Positions 17,219 to 26,119 of a stretch of 64,000 nucleotides of DNA are shown piece by piece. The position numbers were made by a program, and so were the translations under genes. Position 1 is the first letter of the stretch. The number at the start of each line of letters is the position of its first letter. Source of the stretch: Barnesiella propionica (GTDB lineage: Bacteria; Bacteroidota; Bacteroidia; Bacteroidales; Barnesiellaceae); the NCBI RefSeq assembly GCF_025567045.1, contig NZ_JAOQJK010000007.1, positions 1-64,000 of the forward strand. The letters run 5' to 3'. Below the pieces are notes generated by a model that did not search any database, was not told where the DNA came from, and saw only the letters and a list, made by a program, of their open reading frames with translations.

Positions 17219-18097
17219 TTAATCTACTTCGATAACCAGGTAACGACCCAGACTCCAGAAATTTTCGGGTTGGGTAATTACAAACGTCAACATACCGTCG
17301 CTACCTTTTACGAATTCGTACGTACCGTCGGGATGATTGGTCAGAACTTTTGCTTTCTTAGCCTCTAAAGGTATTTCTTTAAGTTTGCGTAAGTCACTTT
17401 TCGTGAAATAGGCTTTATTGAAATCACCATCCATTATTTTTTTACTGCTGAACAAGCCGCCGCCTTTTACTATTTTTTCATCTTTCAGCTCTTTGTTGGT
17501 TCCGAATACGTAAAATACCATGTTCAAGGCTTTGTCTTGCGATTCCAGTACTTCTTGCTGCTGGGTATTTACAGATGTAAGGTTTTCCACTTTTCCGGAA
17601 AGCTGTCCTACAGCTTCATCCAGTTCGGTGATACGTACGTCTTTTTTTGCCAGTTCTTCCTGCAAAGAAACAATCATTGCAGTTTTAGTGTCGATCTCAG
17701 CAGTAAGGCGTTCTACTGTTTTTTTCAATTCCGAAGACTGATAACGGCTGTTTGAAAGCTGTTTTTGCAAAGCTTCCAGTTTCTCTTTGTTCTTCAACAA
17801 TGTTTCGGTTACCAGAGACATGTCGTTTTTTAGTTTTTCCCGGGTAGAAAGATTAACCTCTCCGGTCGCATTCTTTTGGGAAACGAGATAATTTTCGGCT
17901 TCTTTGATCTGACGGAACCCGTCTTCTACTTCGTTCATTAATTGCAGCATGTCGTTGAATTCTGCTTTTGTCTGTTCGTTCAGTTGCATAAGAGAGTCGT
18001 TTTCATGCTGTAATTTTGCTGTTTCAGCCGAACGGTTGGTACAGGAAAATGTAAATAAGGATGCCGCGATACATGCGGCGGCGATAATCTTTTTCAT
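17219..18097 (-). CDS. Coiled-coil lipoprotein, unknown function
   Basis: From the ATG at 18097 the product is 292 residues, starting MKKIIAAACIAASLFTFSC (lipobox FTFSC); an alternative ATG lies two codons upstream at 18103. Residues ~25-190 form long coiled coils (LQHENDSLMQLNEQTKAEF; EKLEALQKQLSNSRYQSSEL; TKTAMIVSLQEELAKKDVRI). The C-terminal ~90 residues form a compact beta-rich domain (FYVFGTNKELKDEKIVKGGG ... FWSLGRYLVIEVD). I recognise this as a conserved Bacteroidota lipoprotein type without a known role. It follows rsmI by 12 bases and is probably co-transcribed with it. Confidence 0.7.
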   Translation of the reverse strand: MKKIIAAACIAASLFTFSCTNRSAETAKLQHENDSLMQLNEQTKAEFNDMLQLMNEVEDGFRQIKEAENYLVSQKNATGEVNLSTREKLKNDMSLVTETLLKNKEKLEALQKQLSNSRYQSSELKKTVERLTAEIDTKTAMIVSLQEELAKKDVRITELDEAVGQLSGKVENLTSVNTQQQEVLESQDKALNMVFYVFGTNKELKDEKIVKGGGLFSSKKIMDGDFNKAYFTKSDLRKLKEIPLEAKKAKVLTNHPDGTYEFVKGSDGMLTFVITQPENFWSLGRYLVIEVD

Positions 18098-18109
18098 AAT
18101 CATCTGCTT

Positions 18110-18835
18110 TTAGAATTCTGAAACTTCATTATTTTGGGAATACTTTTTCTTTTGTTTTTCTTTTTCCGGAGCTCCCGCTATCACTATAACAATTTCGCCT
18201 CTTGGTTCGTTCTCGGAAAAATGAGAGACGAGTTCGTCCAGTGTACCTCTTACCGTCTCTTCATGTATTTTCGATATTTCACGGCTTACCGAGGCATCCC
18301 TGTCTCCCCCGAATGCTCCGGCCAGTTGAATAAGTGTTTTCGTTAGCCTGAAAGGAGACTCGTATAATATCATCGTGCGTGTTTCTTCAGCCAGTCGGGC
18401 AAGCCGGGTAGCCCGGCCTTTTTTCTGTGGAAGAAAACCTTCGAAACAAAATTTTTCGTTCGGTAGTCCCGATGCTACTAGAGCCGGTACGAAAGCCGTT
18501 GCTCCTGGCAGGCACTCGACCGGTATTCCCTCTCTCCGGCATTCGCGTACGAGCAGGAAGCCCGGGTCGGAGATCGCAGGCGTACCGGCATCGGAAATAA
18601 GAGCTATAGTCTCCCCGGCCTTCAGTCTTTCTACCAGGCCGGCTACCGTATCGTGTTCGTTAAATTTATGGTGAGACTGCATGCGGGTATGGATGTCGAA
18701 ATGCTTCATCAGTATGCCGCTTGTACGGGTATCTTCCGCTAATACGCAGTCGGCTTCCTTTAATACGCGTATGGCGCGTAAGGTCATGTCTTCCAGATTT
18801 CCCACCGGTGTGGGTACCACATATAATTTTGCCAT
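18110..18835 (-). CDS. rsmI: 16S rRNA (cytidine(1402)-2'-O)-methyltransferase
   Basis: The 241-residue protein belongs to the tetrapyrrole-methylase fold. It shows VVPTPVGNLEDMTLRAIRVL, LAEDTRTSGILMKHF and the AdoMet-site motif SDAGTPAISDPG, followed by PGATAFVPALVASG and FEGFLP. RsmI methylates the 2'-OH of C1402 in the ribosomal decoding centre. It is the second gene in a minus-strand operon of three. Confidence 0.95.
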   Translation of the reverse strand: MAKLYVVPTPVGNLEDMTLRAIRVLKEADCVLAEDTRTSGILMKHFDIHTRMQSHHKFNEHDTVAGLVERLKAGETIALISDAGTPAISDPGFLLVRECRREGIPVECLPGATAFVPALVASGLPNEKFCFEGFLPQKKGRATRLARLAEETRTMILYESPFRLTKTLIQLAGAFGGDRDASVSREISKIHEETVRGTLDELVSHFSENEPRGEIVIVIAGAPEKEKQKKKYSQNNEVSEF

Positions 18836-18854
18836 ATAGGTGTGGTTACGGGGT

Positions 18855-19553
18855 TTATAAAAAGTGTTTCTCTACAATGTTCATGAAATCCGTAACGGCT
18901 TCGTTCTCATTGTCCCAGTCGTTGCAACAGGCCGAGAGATAATTGGCGGCTTCTTCGAATGACTCCATGTTGTTCAGGGCGTCCAGCGTTTCTCCCATGA
19001 AAGTGTCATTGTTCCCGAAAAGTTCTTTACGAAACCGGAACCGGTCGTTCAGGCTGATGGCTTTTCTCATGTCTTTTGCTTTACGGCGCTGTAAAACCTC
19101 TTCGAGAGTTATGTTACTGTTATCTTGTGGTGTTTGTTCGGTAAATGAAACGGGTGTCGATATTCGTGTTCCGGCTGTTGTCTCTTGTGGAATAAGCTCA
19201 GGTTCCTCTGCTATTTTATTTAAAGTAATTTCTTTTTCAATGGTTTCCGGCTGAGGCGCTTCGTGGGATGATGGAATTGACGGAATGCCCGTATCTATGG
19301 TTTCCGTTGCAGTATCGTCAGTTCCCTCCATGTCATATACGAGTTCTTCTTCGTCTTCGAATTCGTCCAGACGTTGCCAGAAACGGCTGTCGCGTAGTTT
19401 CCAAATCGATTGTGTGATGCATGCCGCTTTTTCGTCGGCCAGCCGGTATAGGACATCGGGAGTATTCTCTCCCTGCCCGTCTATAACCAACAGCAGATCT
19501 TTCAGTTCTCCCAGATGCCTGAGAATATTATCGATACGTTTATCATTAGCCAT
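18855..19553 (-). CDS. Conserved hypothetical protein upstream of rsmI
   Basis: The 232-residue product has no signal peptide or membrane segment. The N-terminal ~85 residues are charged and helical (IDNILRHLGELKDLLLVIDG ... SIWKLRDSRFWQRLDEFED). A Pro/Thr/Glu-rich, probably disordered linker follows (residues ~85-145). The C-terminal part, RKAKDMRKAISLNDRFRFRK ... MEETLDALN-like ... AANYLSACCNDWDNENEAV, is typical of a conserved Bacteroidales protein of unknown function. It heads the operon with rsmI and the coiled-coil lipoprotein, with a 19-base gap to rsmI. Confidence 0.7.
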   Translation of the reverse strand: MANDKRIDNILRHLGELKDLLLVIDGQGENTPDVLYRLADEKAACITQSIWKLRDSRFWQRLDEFEDEEELVYDMEGTDDTATETIDTGIPSIPSSHEAPQPETIEKEITLNKIAEEPELIPQETTAGTRISTPVSFTEQTPQDNSNITLEEVLQRRKAKDMRKAISLNDRFRFRKELFGNNDTFMGETLDALNNMESFEEAANYLSACCNDWDNENEAVTDFMNIVEKHFL

Positions 19554-19577
19554 CTTTCAACAAGATAAAAATTAATA

Positions 19578-19585
19578 CAAAAATA
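19578..19585 (-). promoter_or_regulatory. -7 promoter box of the rsmI operon
   Basis: The minus strand reads TATTTTTG here, 25 bases before the ATG at 19553, matching TAnnTTTG. Confidence 0.5.
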
Positions 19586-19643
19586 ACGATAAAATAATGG
19601 ATATGTCTATCGAATACTTTATTTATTTTAAGTTACGTCTGTT

Positions 19644-21098
19644 TTATTTGTCCGGGAACAGGTTTAAAAGAAACTTTTCAATATTTTTTTTCAAGTCGGC
19701 CCGGGAACCGTTAAAGTTATTTATCAGTATGGCGATTGCATATTGATTCTTTTTATCGGTGTAATAACCTGCATAACAATGGACGCGCGCCATAGAACCG
19801 CTTTTAAGGCGTAATTTCCCGGCCAGTTTGGTTCCGGAGAGCAGGGTGCGGACTGTTCCTTCTTTTGCCGCGAGAGGCAATGACGGAACGAATATTCCGG
19901 AGATACTGGCATCTCTGGCTGTTTGCATTAGTACATCACAAATGAAACGTGCCGAAAATTTGTTGGCGGCGGATAAGCCGCTTCCGTCATACATGATGAG
20001 GGAGCAGGTGTCTATACCATTTCTGTGCCAGAAAGAACGAATGACATCGGTTCCGTTATCTGTTGCCGCTTTTCCGGTTTGTTCAAGTCCGAGGCGTTTC
20101 AGCAGGCATTCTGCATACATATTGTCGCTTCTTACATTCATGCTGTGGATGATATATCCCAGAGAGTCGGAAGCAAATTCCAGTAATGTATTTCCGGTGG
20201 GAGAAGGGAGCGGATATTGGTTTTCGCGTAAATACCGGAATGTGACAGGGAGCTGTGTGATGTATATTCCGGCACTGTCCAAAGCTTCCGAAAGTGTTTG
20301 AGCCAGATAAAGGGCGGGATCGGGGATGGAACAAGATAGTTTGTAGGACTCTTTACGGGCGGGAATAGTTCCAGAGAGATCCCGGTGCAGGGAATAAGGT
20401 GCGCCATAGATACGTATTTCTCCTTTTCCGGCTATACTTTGTAAACGGTTGGAATAGCTCATGCCGGGTATATCGGGCCGGCTGCTGGCGATCTGCGGAG
20501 TTGTACCCGGCTCTCCGGAACGTAACGTTAGTGTATAGTTATTATCGGCGTAATTAAGCGATGATATTCCGCATCCGTAATCCCAGGCCAGGTCCTCCAC
20601 CATCCATTTGGGAGAAACGGCTTCGTCCCCGAATAACGAATCATCGGCAATGATCCGTCCCTCGATTCTGCATATTCCGGCTCGCTTTACAGCTTCCAGC
20701 GTATTGTCCAGAAATAAACCGGGTCGTTGCAAGGAATACCGGGAGCCCAAGGTAGGATCTCCGCTTCCCCGGATAATGAGATCGCCGTGCAAAACCCCTT
20801 TCGCATCTATTTTTCCCGTATAGTAAACAGGCGTGTGGAAACGGAAAGAAGGACCGAGCAACTTTATGGCAGTCGCGGATGTTACCAGTTTCATGACAGA
20901 AGCAGGAGTGATCCCTTGTCTGTCGTTATAATGAGAGAGGACTTTACCGTTTTTTACGTCCATGACGCATATTCCTACCGTTGCGGAACGCAGAGATTCA
21001 TTTTCTGCAAAATCTTCGGCTTTGTTTGCGTACGATTTTTCCCATGCTCCTGCTATTACCAGGGCCAGTATCATCATAATCCATCTTGAGTTCATCAT
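19644..21098 (-). CDS. dacB: D-alanyl-D-alanine carboxypeptidase/endopeptidase (PBP4 family)
   Basis: The 484-residue periplasmic enzyme has a signal sequence (MNSRWIMMILALVIAGAWEK) and the three active-site motifs of class C low-mass penicillin-binding proteins. These are SxxK in TPASVMKLVTSATA, SxN in MNVRSDNMYAECLLKRLG and KxG in LRLKSGSMARVHCYAGY. Members cut D-Ala-D-Ala ends or cross-links in peptidoglycan. Two adjacent ATGs (21098, 21095) are possible starts. It is transcribed away from tdk with its own promoter. Confidence 0.9.
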   Translation of the reverse strand: MMNSRWIMMILALVIAGAWEKSYANKAEDFAENESLRSATVGICVMDVKNGKVLSHYNDRQGITPASVMKLVTSATAIKLLGPSFRFHTPVYYTGKIDAKGVLHGDLIIRGSGDPTLGSRYSLQRPGLFLDNTLEAVKRAGICRIEGRIIADDSLFGDEAVSPKWMVEDLAWDYGCGISSLNYADNNYTLTLRSGEPGTTPQIASSRPDIPGMSYSNRLQSIAGKGEIRIYGAPYSLHRDLSGTIPARKESYKLSCSIPDPALYLAQTLSEALDSAGIYITQLPVTFRYLRENQYPLPSPTGNTLLEFASDSLGYIIHSMNVRSDNMYAECLLKRLGLEQTGKAATDNGTDVIRSFWHRNGIDTCSLIMYDGSGLSAANKFSARFICDVLMQTARDASISGIFVPSLPLAAKEGTVRTLLSGTKLAGKLRLKSGSMARVHCYAGYYTDKKNQYAIAILINNFNGSRADLKKNIEKFLLNLFPDK

Positions 21099-21122
21099 CC
21101 GGTATTCATTTCATTACTTAAA

Positions 21123-21130
21123 CAAATATA
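21123..21130 (-). promoter_or_regulatory. -7 promoter box of dacB
   Basis: The minus strand reads TATATTTG, 25 bases before the dacB ATG at 21098. Confidence 0.5.
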
Positions 21131-21218
21131 ATCTATTTACCCGATATATACCAACCGTTTGTGAAATTATCTTTCTAAATTATCGTTGTAATGTTTTCGG
21201 GAAATAAAAAACTGTATG

Positions 21219-21226
21219 TACATTTG
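21219..21226 (+). promoter_or_regulatory. -7 promoter box of tdk
   Basis: TACATTTG matches the Bacteroidota -7 box and lies 27 bases before the tdk ATG at 21254. Confidence 0.55.
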
Positions 21227-21253
21227 TTGAGTAAATGAAATGACTTGAAAAAC

Positions 21254-21865
21254 ATGATTATTGCAGAAAATAATTACGAGACGAGCAAGAGGGGAAGTAT
21301 CGAAGTAATATGCGGCTCGATGTTCTCAGGAAAGACAGAGGAGCTGATACGCCGCTTAAAAAGAGCAAAAATAGCCCGTCAGCAGGTGGAAATATTTAAA
21401 CCTGCCATAGACGTGCGTTATTCCGAAGAAGAAATCGTATCTCACGACAGTAATTCCATACGCTCAACGCCTGTCGATAATTCGGGGAGCATATTATTGC
21501 TCGCTGCGGGAGTGGATGTCGTAGGAATAGATGAGGCACAGTTCTTTGACGAAGGGATCGTGAACGTATGCAGTGAACTGGCAAATCAGGGAACGCGGGT
21601 CATTGTGGCCGGGCTCGATATGGACTTTAAACGTGTTCCTTTCGGACCGATGCCGAGCTTGCTCTCCATCGCCGACGATGTGACGAAGGTACATGCGATA
21701 TGTGTGAAATGCGGTCATCTGGCAAATTATTCTTATCGTCTTGTCGACAATGACAAACGGGTGTTGCTGGGTGAAAAAAATGAGTACCAGCCTTTATGCC
21801 GCCGTTGCTATTTGCAGCAGCTGGGAGATAAAGAACCGGTTGCCGTACCGGGGAAAGAATCGTAG
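21254..21865 (+). CDS. tdk: Thymidine kinase, type II
   Basis: The 203-residue enzyme phosphorylates thymidine for dTTP salvage. It has the P-loop [20 protein letters not shown] (residues ~21-40) and DEAQFFDEG (catalytic Glu). It also has [15 protein letters not shown] and the paired zinc-finger cysteines CVKCG and CRRC, all standard for the tetrameric type II enzymes. The ATG at 21254 is chosen over an in-frame TTG at 21245. The next gene starts 53 bases downstream. Confidence 0.95.
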   Translation: MIIAENNYETSKRGSIEVICGSMFSGKTEELIRRLKRAKIARQQVEIFKPAIDVRYSEEEIVSHDSNSIRSTPVDNSGSILLLAAGVDVVGIDEAQFFDEGIVNVCSELANQGTRVIVAGLDMDFKRVPFGPMPSLLSIADDVTKVHAICVKCGHLANYSYRLVDNDKRVLLGEKNEYQPLCRRCYLQQLGDKEPVAVPGKES

Positions 21866-21918
21866 TAACCTGTTTTGCCGGGGGAGAATTGTCGTTTCAT
21901 ATTAAAATATAATTCGTT

Positions 21919-23040
21919 ATGAGTGAAAGAAGGCCTTATACCCTGGACCGGGTAGTACGGATCGTACTGTCCGCAATAGTAGTTATCGGTATATTATATC
22001 TGATAAAAATACTGAAAGGTGCATTGCTCCCTTTTATGGTAGCCTGGCTTATCGCTTATATGATAAATCCTATTGTGGTATTCAATCAGCGTCGTGTTTT
22101 GCGTACGAAGGGAAGGGCATTGCCTATATTACTGACTTTTGTGGAATTGCTTGTTTTCTTCTCCCTTATAGGGATACTCGTTGTCCCGTCTATACTGACC
22201 GAGACGGCAAAGATGCAGGACCTGCTGTACAATTATGTACATACGTCCGAAGATATACCGTTTATTCCGGCAGCCGTTCATGAGTTTATCCGGGAAAATA
22301 TAGATTTTCAGGAGCTTGCCGGACTGCTGAACCATGAACAATGGATGGAGCTTATCAAAACCGGCATATCACAGACCTGGAGTTTTATATCCGGGTCGGT
22401 AGGGGAGATTATTACGATCGTAAGCTGGCTTATCGTTGTGCTTTATACCGTGTTTATCTTATTGGATTATGACAAAATCCTGAACGGGTTCAAGTCTATG
22501 ATACCGCAGAAATACAGGCCTGCCGTATTGGGTATAGCCGACGATGTGGAACAGAGCATGAACCGTTATTTCCGGGGTCAGGCTTTGGTAGCGTCGCTCG
22601 TCGGAGTACTTTTCAGTATAGGTTTTCTTATCGTAGGTTTGCCGTTGGCGATTGTGCTGGGACTTTTTATCGGATTACTTAATATGGTTCCTTATTTGCA
22701 GATTATAGGGGTCATACCCACTATAATCCTTTGTATGATATGTTCTTCCGATACCGGAACGAACTTCTGGATCTTATTCGGAGCCTGTATGCTGGTCTTT
22801 ATCGTGGTGCAGATCATACAGGATGGCTTTCTTGTGCCGCGTATCATGGGAAGGGTAACCGGATTGAATCCGGCTATTATTTTGCTGTCGCTGTCGGTGT
22901 GGGGAACTTTGCTGGGTATGATAGGAATGATTATAGCCCTTCCTCTGACAACTTTGTTGCTTGCCTATTATCAGAAATACATTTTAAAAGAAGATATTCC
23001 TTCTGAAAAAAAAGAAACAGATATCATTGAAAATAAATAA
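21919..23040 (+). CDS. AI-2E family transporter (PerM/YdiK type)
   Basis: The 373-residue integral membrane protein has about seven to eight hydrophobic segments. It begins with a hairpin (RIVLSAIVVIGILYLIKILK; ALLPFMVAWLIAYMINPIVV), and a soluble region follows around residues 90-160. The conserved C-terminal section is GLPLAIVLGLFIGLLNMVPY ... IQDGFLVPRIMGRVTGLNP. The family is named for TqsA (autoinducer-2 export), but members include Na+/H+ antiporters and efflux proteins. The substrate here cannot be read from sequence. It closely follows tdk and may share its transcript. Confidence 0.85.
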   Translation: MSERRPYTLDRVVRIVLSAIVVIGILYLIKILKGALLPFMVAWLIAYMINPIVVFNQRRVLRTKGRALPILLTFVELLVFFSLIGILVVPSILTETAKMQDLLYNYVHTSEDIPFIPAAVHEFIRENIDFQELAGLLNHEQWMELIKTGISQTWSFISGSVGEIITIVSWLIVVLYTVFILLDYDKILNGFKSMIPQKYRPAVLGIADDVEQSMNRYFRGQALVASLVGVLFSIGFLIVGLPLAIVLGLFIGLLNMVPYLQIIGVIPTIILCMICSSDTGTNFWILFGACMLVFIVVQIIQDGFLVPRIMGRVTGLNPAIILLSLSVWGTLLGMIGMIIALPLTTLLLAYYQKYILKEDIPSEKKETDIIENK

Positions 23041-23088
23041 GATATAAATTTAAAACATTTTTTAACTTCGATTTGTTTCCTTCAAGAC

Positions 23089-23118
23089 TTGTCTGTTTAA
23101 AAATAAACGTTACCTTTG
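23089..23118 (+). promoter_or_regulatory. Promoter of tRNA-Lys
   Basis: TTG (23089-23091), 19 bases, then TACCTTTG (23111-23118). The tRNA starts 36 bases further on. Confidence 0.65.
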
Positions 23119-23153
23119 CAACGCTTTTCGGTAAAACAAAAGCAATACAGGAT

Positions 23154-23226
23154 GATTCGCTAGCTCAGCTGGTAGAGCACAACACTTTTAATGTTGGGGT
23201 CCTGGGTTCGAGCCCCAGGCGGATCA
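23154..23226 (+). tRNA. tRNA-Lys (anticodon TTT)
   Basis: The acceptor stem is GATTCGC/GCGGATC with one T-G pair and discriminator A. The D-arm is GCTCAGCTGGTAGAGC, the anticodon stem CAACA/TGTTG encloses CTTTTAA (anticodon TTT), and the T-arm is CTGGG TTCGAGC CCCAG. It is 73 bases long, with CCA not encoded. Its last 13 bases recur at 32141-32153, which marks it as a likely integration site. Confidence 0.95.
23214..23226 (+). repeat. Left copy of a 13-base direct repeat (candidate attL)
   Basis: CCCAGGCGGATCA is the 3' end of tRNA-Lys (T-arm strand, acceptor strand and discriminator base). It is repeated exactly, in the same orientation, at 32141-32153. The genes between are all accessory types. 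Confidence 0.6.
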
Positions 23227-23250
23227 CACCAATAATCGATAAAACGATAT

Positions 23251-23287
23251 AAAAACGACTCTTATAAATATATAGGAGTCGTTTTTT
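23251..23287 (+). terminator. Terminator after tRNA-Lys
   Basis: An 11-bp stem AAAAACGACTC / GAGTCGTTTTT is followed by TG. It lies 24 bases after the tRNA. The remaining ~230 bases up to the permease gene stop (23521) show nothing recognisable. Confidence 0.8.
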
Positions 23288-23520
23288 GTTATAAATGTCT
23301 CATAGCCGGATACTCTTAATTCTAATATAACCATCGGTACAGAAATGTTTTATTTCTGTATTGATTTGAAATTGCATATTATAAATATGGGGTGACTGCC
23401 CGATTTTAGGAGTAAAAATTGCAGGTAAAGCTCTATTTCATAGTTCCGCCCGATAAGCAAATATACCGTAGTCATATTCTGCTATGACGTATTAGTGATC
23501 AAAATATTCCAGTACTTACG

Positions 23521-24489
23521 TTACAATATGATGTTATAAAGATAACCTAATACTATAATAAACAAAGTTATCAATCCGAAGAAGATGCCGATTAAACGCC
23601 AAGTCATTACTTTTTTCAACAGCGTGGCTTCGGGAAGTGAAAGCCCAACTACCGCCATCATAAAAGCGATTGCCGTTCCTATGGGAATACCTTTGGATAC
23701 AAATACTTCAATCACCGGTACTATTCCGGCAGCATTGGCATACATGGGCACTGCGAGTATTACAGAAAGGGGAACAGCAAACCAGTTTTCTTTAGACATA
23801 TACTGCTCAAAAAATCCTTCCGGCACATAACCATGCATAAACGCACCGATACCAATGCCGATAAGAATATACAGAAGCACTCCTCTGACAATCCCCCACG
23901 CTTCTTGCATGATAATTGGCAGTCGTTTCAGAAAAGGAGTATGCTCTTTTTCCCATGTTCCAGAGTCGGAAGTCGAGTTTTGCTGTATTTGTTTCACCCA
24001 ATCACTCAAATAAGGTTCCAGCTTCATCTTTCCTAAAATAAATCCGCCTACCATACCCAGCAGAATGCCGCTAATCACATAGATAGTAGTAATGCGCAGC
24101 CCAAAAGTGCCGATAAACATGGCAACGGCAACCTCATTTACCAAAGGCGAGGTTATCAGATAGGCAAGGGTTACCCCCAAAGGAATGCCCCCTTTCACAA
24201 ATCCGATAAACAACGGTATGGAAGAGCAGGAGCAGAACGGGGTGATAGCTCCAAATAAGGCGGCAAAGAAATATTGCAGTCCATATAGTTTGCGAGAAGT
24301 CAGGTAATTGCGTAAACGTTCTATCGGGAAATAGGCATTAATAATGCCCATTATCACGCTGATAAAAAATAATAATATTAAAATCTTTATCGTATCGTAA
24401 AAGAAGAAGTTAATAGCTTCTCCCAAAGCTGTCAAAGCATCCAAGCCGAAGATGTTATACACCAGCCAATCAGCAAATCTTTGTATCAT
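23521..24489 (-). CDS. ArsP-like permease (DUF318/SO_0444 family)
   Basis: The 322-residue protein has about eight to ten membrane segments and the family signature TPFCSCSSIPLFIGFVKGG (Cys 86 and 88). It continues with GVTLAYLITSPLVNEVAVAM and, in the second half, AVPMYANAAGIVPVIEVFVS and PEATLLKKVM. The family contains ArsP, an exporter of trivalent organoarsenicals, as well as proteins implicated in other metal efflux. Its place as the last gene of an arsenic operon favours an arsenical substrate, but that is inference. It is separated from arsC by 45 bases holding an inverted repeat. Confidence 0.82.
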   Translation of the reverse strand: MIQRFADWLVYNIFGLDALTALGEAINFFFYDTIKILILLFFISVIMGIINAYFPIERLRNYLTSRKLYGLQYFFAALFGAITPFCSCSSIPLFIGFVKGGIPLGVTLAYLITSPLVNEVAVAMFIGTFGLRITTIYVISGILLGMVGGFILGKMKLEPYLSDWVKQIQQNSTSDSGTWEKEHTPFLKRLPIIMQEAWGIVRGVLLYILIGIGIGAFMHGYVPEGFFEQYMSKENWFAVPLSVILAVPMYANAAGIVPVIEVFVSKGIPIGTAIAFMMAVVGLSLPEATLLKKVMTWRLIGIFFGLITLFIIVLGYLYNIIL

Positions 24490-24500
24490 AATTCTACTAT

Positions 24501-24524
24501 TGTTTGTAATAATACGTACAAACA
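24501..24524. repeat. Inverted repeat between arsC and the permease gene
   Basis: TGTTTGTA (24501-24508) and TACAAACA (24517-24524) are separated by 8 bases, immediately before the permease ATG. The half-sites resemble those of the operator before arsR. It could be a second ArsR site or an RNA hairpin that tunes permease expression. Confidence 0.5.
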
Positions 24525-24534
24525 GCCTAAAAAA

Positions 24535-24984
24535 TTAGCGGTTACAAGCACATTTAGGCAATTCTTGTTTTTTTATCTCTGTAAGGTAGAACTTGGTAAA
24601 TTCATTCCTGATTTCATTACGCACTCTTTCAAATTCGCTTCTGATAAAGTCAGTCGTCCCTATTGCTTCCGAGGGGTCGTCAAAACCAATATGCAACCGT
24701 TTCCCTACATTACCTGCAAAAGCCGGACACGTTTCATTAGCACTACCGCATACGGTTATTACATAATCCCATGTATCACTTAAATAAGCAGCCACATCGG
24801 TAGGAATATGCCTGCTTATGTCAATACCGACTTCCGCCATTGCTTCAATAGCCAAAGGGTTTACTTTCCTTGCCGGATGCGTACCAGCCGAGAACACTTG
24901 TATATTCTTGTCAAACGATTGCAGGAAGCCATGCGCCATTTGACTGCGGCAACTGTTTCCTGTACATAAAATCAAAATTTTCAT
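24535..24984 (-). CDS. arsC: Arsenate reductase, thioredoxin-coupled (LMW-PTP family)
   Basis: The 149-residue enzyme reduces arsenate to arsenite. The active-site loop LCTGNSCRSQMA (Cys 7 and 12, Arg 13) is of the low-molecular-weight phosphatase type. Cys 79 and Cys 86 in VCGSANETCP match the relay cysteines of the thioredoxin-dependent ArsC class. DDPSEA and the C-terminal FIRSEFERVRNEI helix also fit. Its start overlaps the stop of the upstream permease (arsG-like) gene by 4 bases, indicating coupled translation. Confidence 0.9.
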   Translation of the reverse strand: MKILILCTGNSCRSQMAHGFLQSFDKNIQVFSAGTHPARKVNPLAIEAMAEVGIDISRHIPTDVAAYLSDTWDYVITVCGSANETCPAFAGNVGKRLHIGFDDPSEAIGTTDFIRSEFERVRNEIRNEFTKFYLTEIKKQELPKCACNR

Positions 24985-25694
24985 ATTACACCTAAATTAA
25001 TCAATTCATAATAAATGCCTGCCAAGATAAACAGCACAGCTACAACGTAATTAAACCACTTTTGAAAAACTTGTACCCGATTATAAAACTTTCCTATTCC
25101 TGCTACGCTGTATGCCAAAATCCAAGCGACAAGCATAACCGGAAGCCCTGTTGCCGATGCAAAAATGACAGGCAACAAATATCCTTCACTTTCTATTGCA
25201 GACATGGGAATAAGCATGCCAAAATAGAATAACCCACTGGTAGGACAAAATGCCATGGCAAACAATATCCCCAGCAACAAACTACCCCATGAGCCTTTTA
25301 GTTTTTCTGTCTTTTCAGTAGCGGAAAATCCGAACTTAGGTAATTGCAATTTATCTCCGAATAGCATAAACAGCCCTATCAACATCAAAGCAGGAGCAAG
25401 CAGCAGTTCTCCCCATTCGCTGATACCTTTTTGTATGGCAAACATATCCGCACCCTTCCGGAGTATTGCGATAAGTATTGCGCCTAATGCAGAATAAGCC
25501 AATACACGCCCTAAAGTGTATAGAATACCATTTGTAAATATCCGGCTGCGGTTATTTATATCTTTACTGATAAATCCGATAGCGGTAATGTTGGTAGCCA
25601 ATGGACAAGGACTTACAGCCGTCAGCAAACCGAGCAGAAAAGCGGTAATAATAGGTATTTCACTATTATCCAGCCATGTTTGTAAGTATTCCAT
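24981..25694 (-). CDS. arsG: ArsG-like permease (CcdA/DsbD transmembrane family)
   Basis: The 237-residue membrane protein has about six or seven hydrophobic segments with a CcdA/DsbD-like core (LLTAVSPCPLATNITAIGFI; ILFAMAFCPTSGLFYFGMLI), each repeat carrying one proline-flanked cysteine. This family is usually named for cytochrome c biogenesis. Within an ars operon and next to two small thioredoxin-like genes it matches the ArsEFG set described from Shewanella, where ArsG exports trivalent aromatic arsenicals. The assignment depends on context; the export substrate is inferred. Confidence 0.75.
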   Translation of the reverse strand: MEYLQTWLDNSEIPIITAFLLGLLTAVSPCPLATNITAIGFISKDINNRSRIFTNGILYTLGRVLAYSALGAILIAILRKGADMFAIQKGISEWGELLLAPALMLIGLFMLFGDKLQLPKFGFSATEKTEKLKGSWGSLLLGILFAMAFCPTSGLFYFGMLIPMSAIESEGYLLPVIFASATGLPVMLVAWILAYSVAGIGKFYNRVQVFQKWFNYVVAVLFILAGIYYELINLGVI

Positions 25695-25703
25695 AAAGCC
25701 GTA

Positions 25704-26108
25704 TCATTTTAGTAGCTGATTGATTTTCTGTTTCAATTCTTTCTGGAATGTGGCTGTATTGTTCCGGGCATTTTGGAAACCGAAGCGTGTCATATCATTA
25801 CGTTCTTCTTTGCCGTTCTTCCATTTATTTACATAGAGAGACGACCAGCTTACGCGATATTTCTCTGCCAGTCTTTCGCCTTCGGGAGTTGAAATATCTA
25901 CTTCTTTGAAACGAAGTTTGCCATTTTTCACCAACTCCGCCAAATCCGTATGGACTACTTCTTTCGTATACTTCTCAATGGCTTTGCAAGTCACGCAGCG
26001 TTGTTTACCGTGAAAATAGAGCACTTCCACATAAGTGTCTGTTGTAGTCTGAGCCATTCCCCAAATAGAAAACAAACAAGTAATGGTAAGGAATAAAAAG
26101 CGTTTCAT
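25704..26108 (-). CDS. arsF: ArsF-like exported thioredoxin-fold protein
   Basis: The 134-residue product starts MKRFLFLTITCLFSIWGMAQ, a signal peptide, at the ATG 26108; a GTG one codon upstream is less likely. The mature part has a thioredoxin-like fold with CxxC in FHGKQRCVTCKAIEKYTK. In the ArsEFG system of Shewanella, ArsE and ArsF act with ArsG on nitroaromatic arsenicals. The arrangement arsE-arsF-arsG-arsC is the reason for the call. An alternative is a general periplasmic redox helper of the permease. Confidence 0.7.
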   Translation of the reverse strand: MKRFLFLTITCLFSIWGMAQTTTDTYVEVLYFHGKQRCVTCKAIEKYTKEVVHTDLAELVKNGKLRFKEVDISTPEGERLAEKYRVSWSSLYVNKWKNGKEERNDMTRFGFQNARNNTATFQKELKQKINQLLK

Positions 26109-26119
26109 CACAATCTGAT

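Noticed and set aside
24981-25694. Cytochrome c biogenesis protein CcdA/DsbD
   Set aside because: The gene overlaps arsC and follows two small thioredoxin-fold genes behind arsR, with no heme-lyase genes nearby, so an ArsG role fits better.
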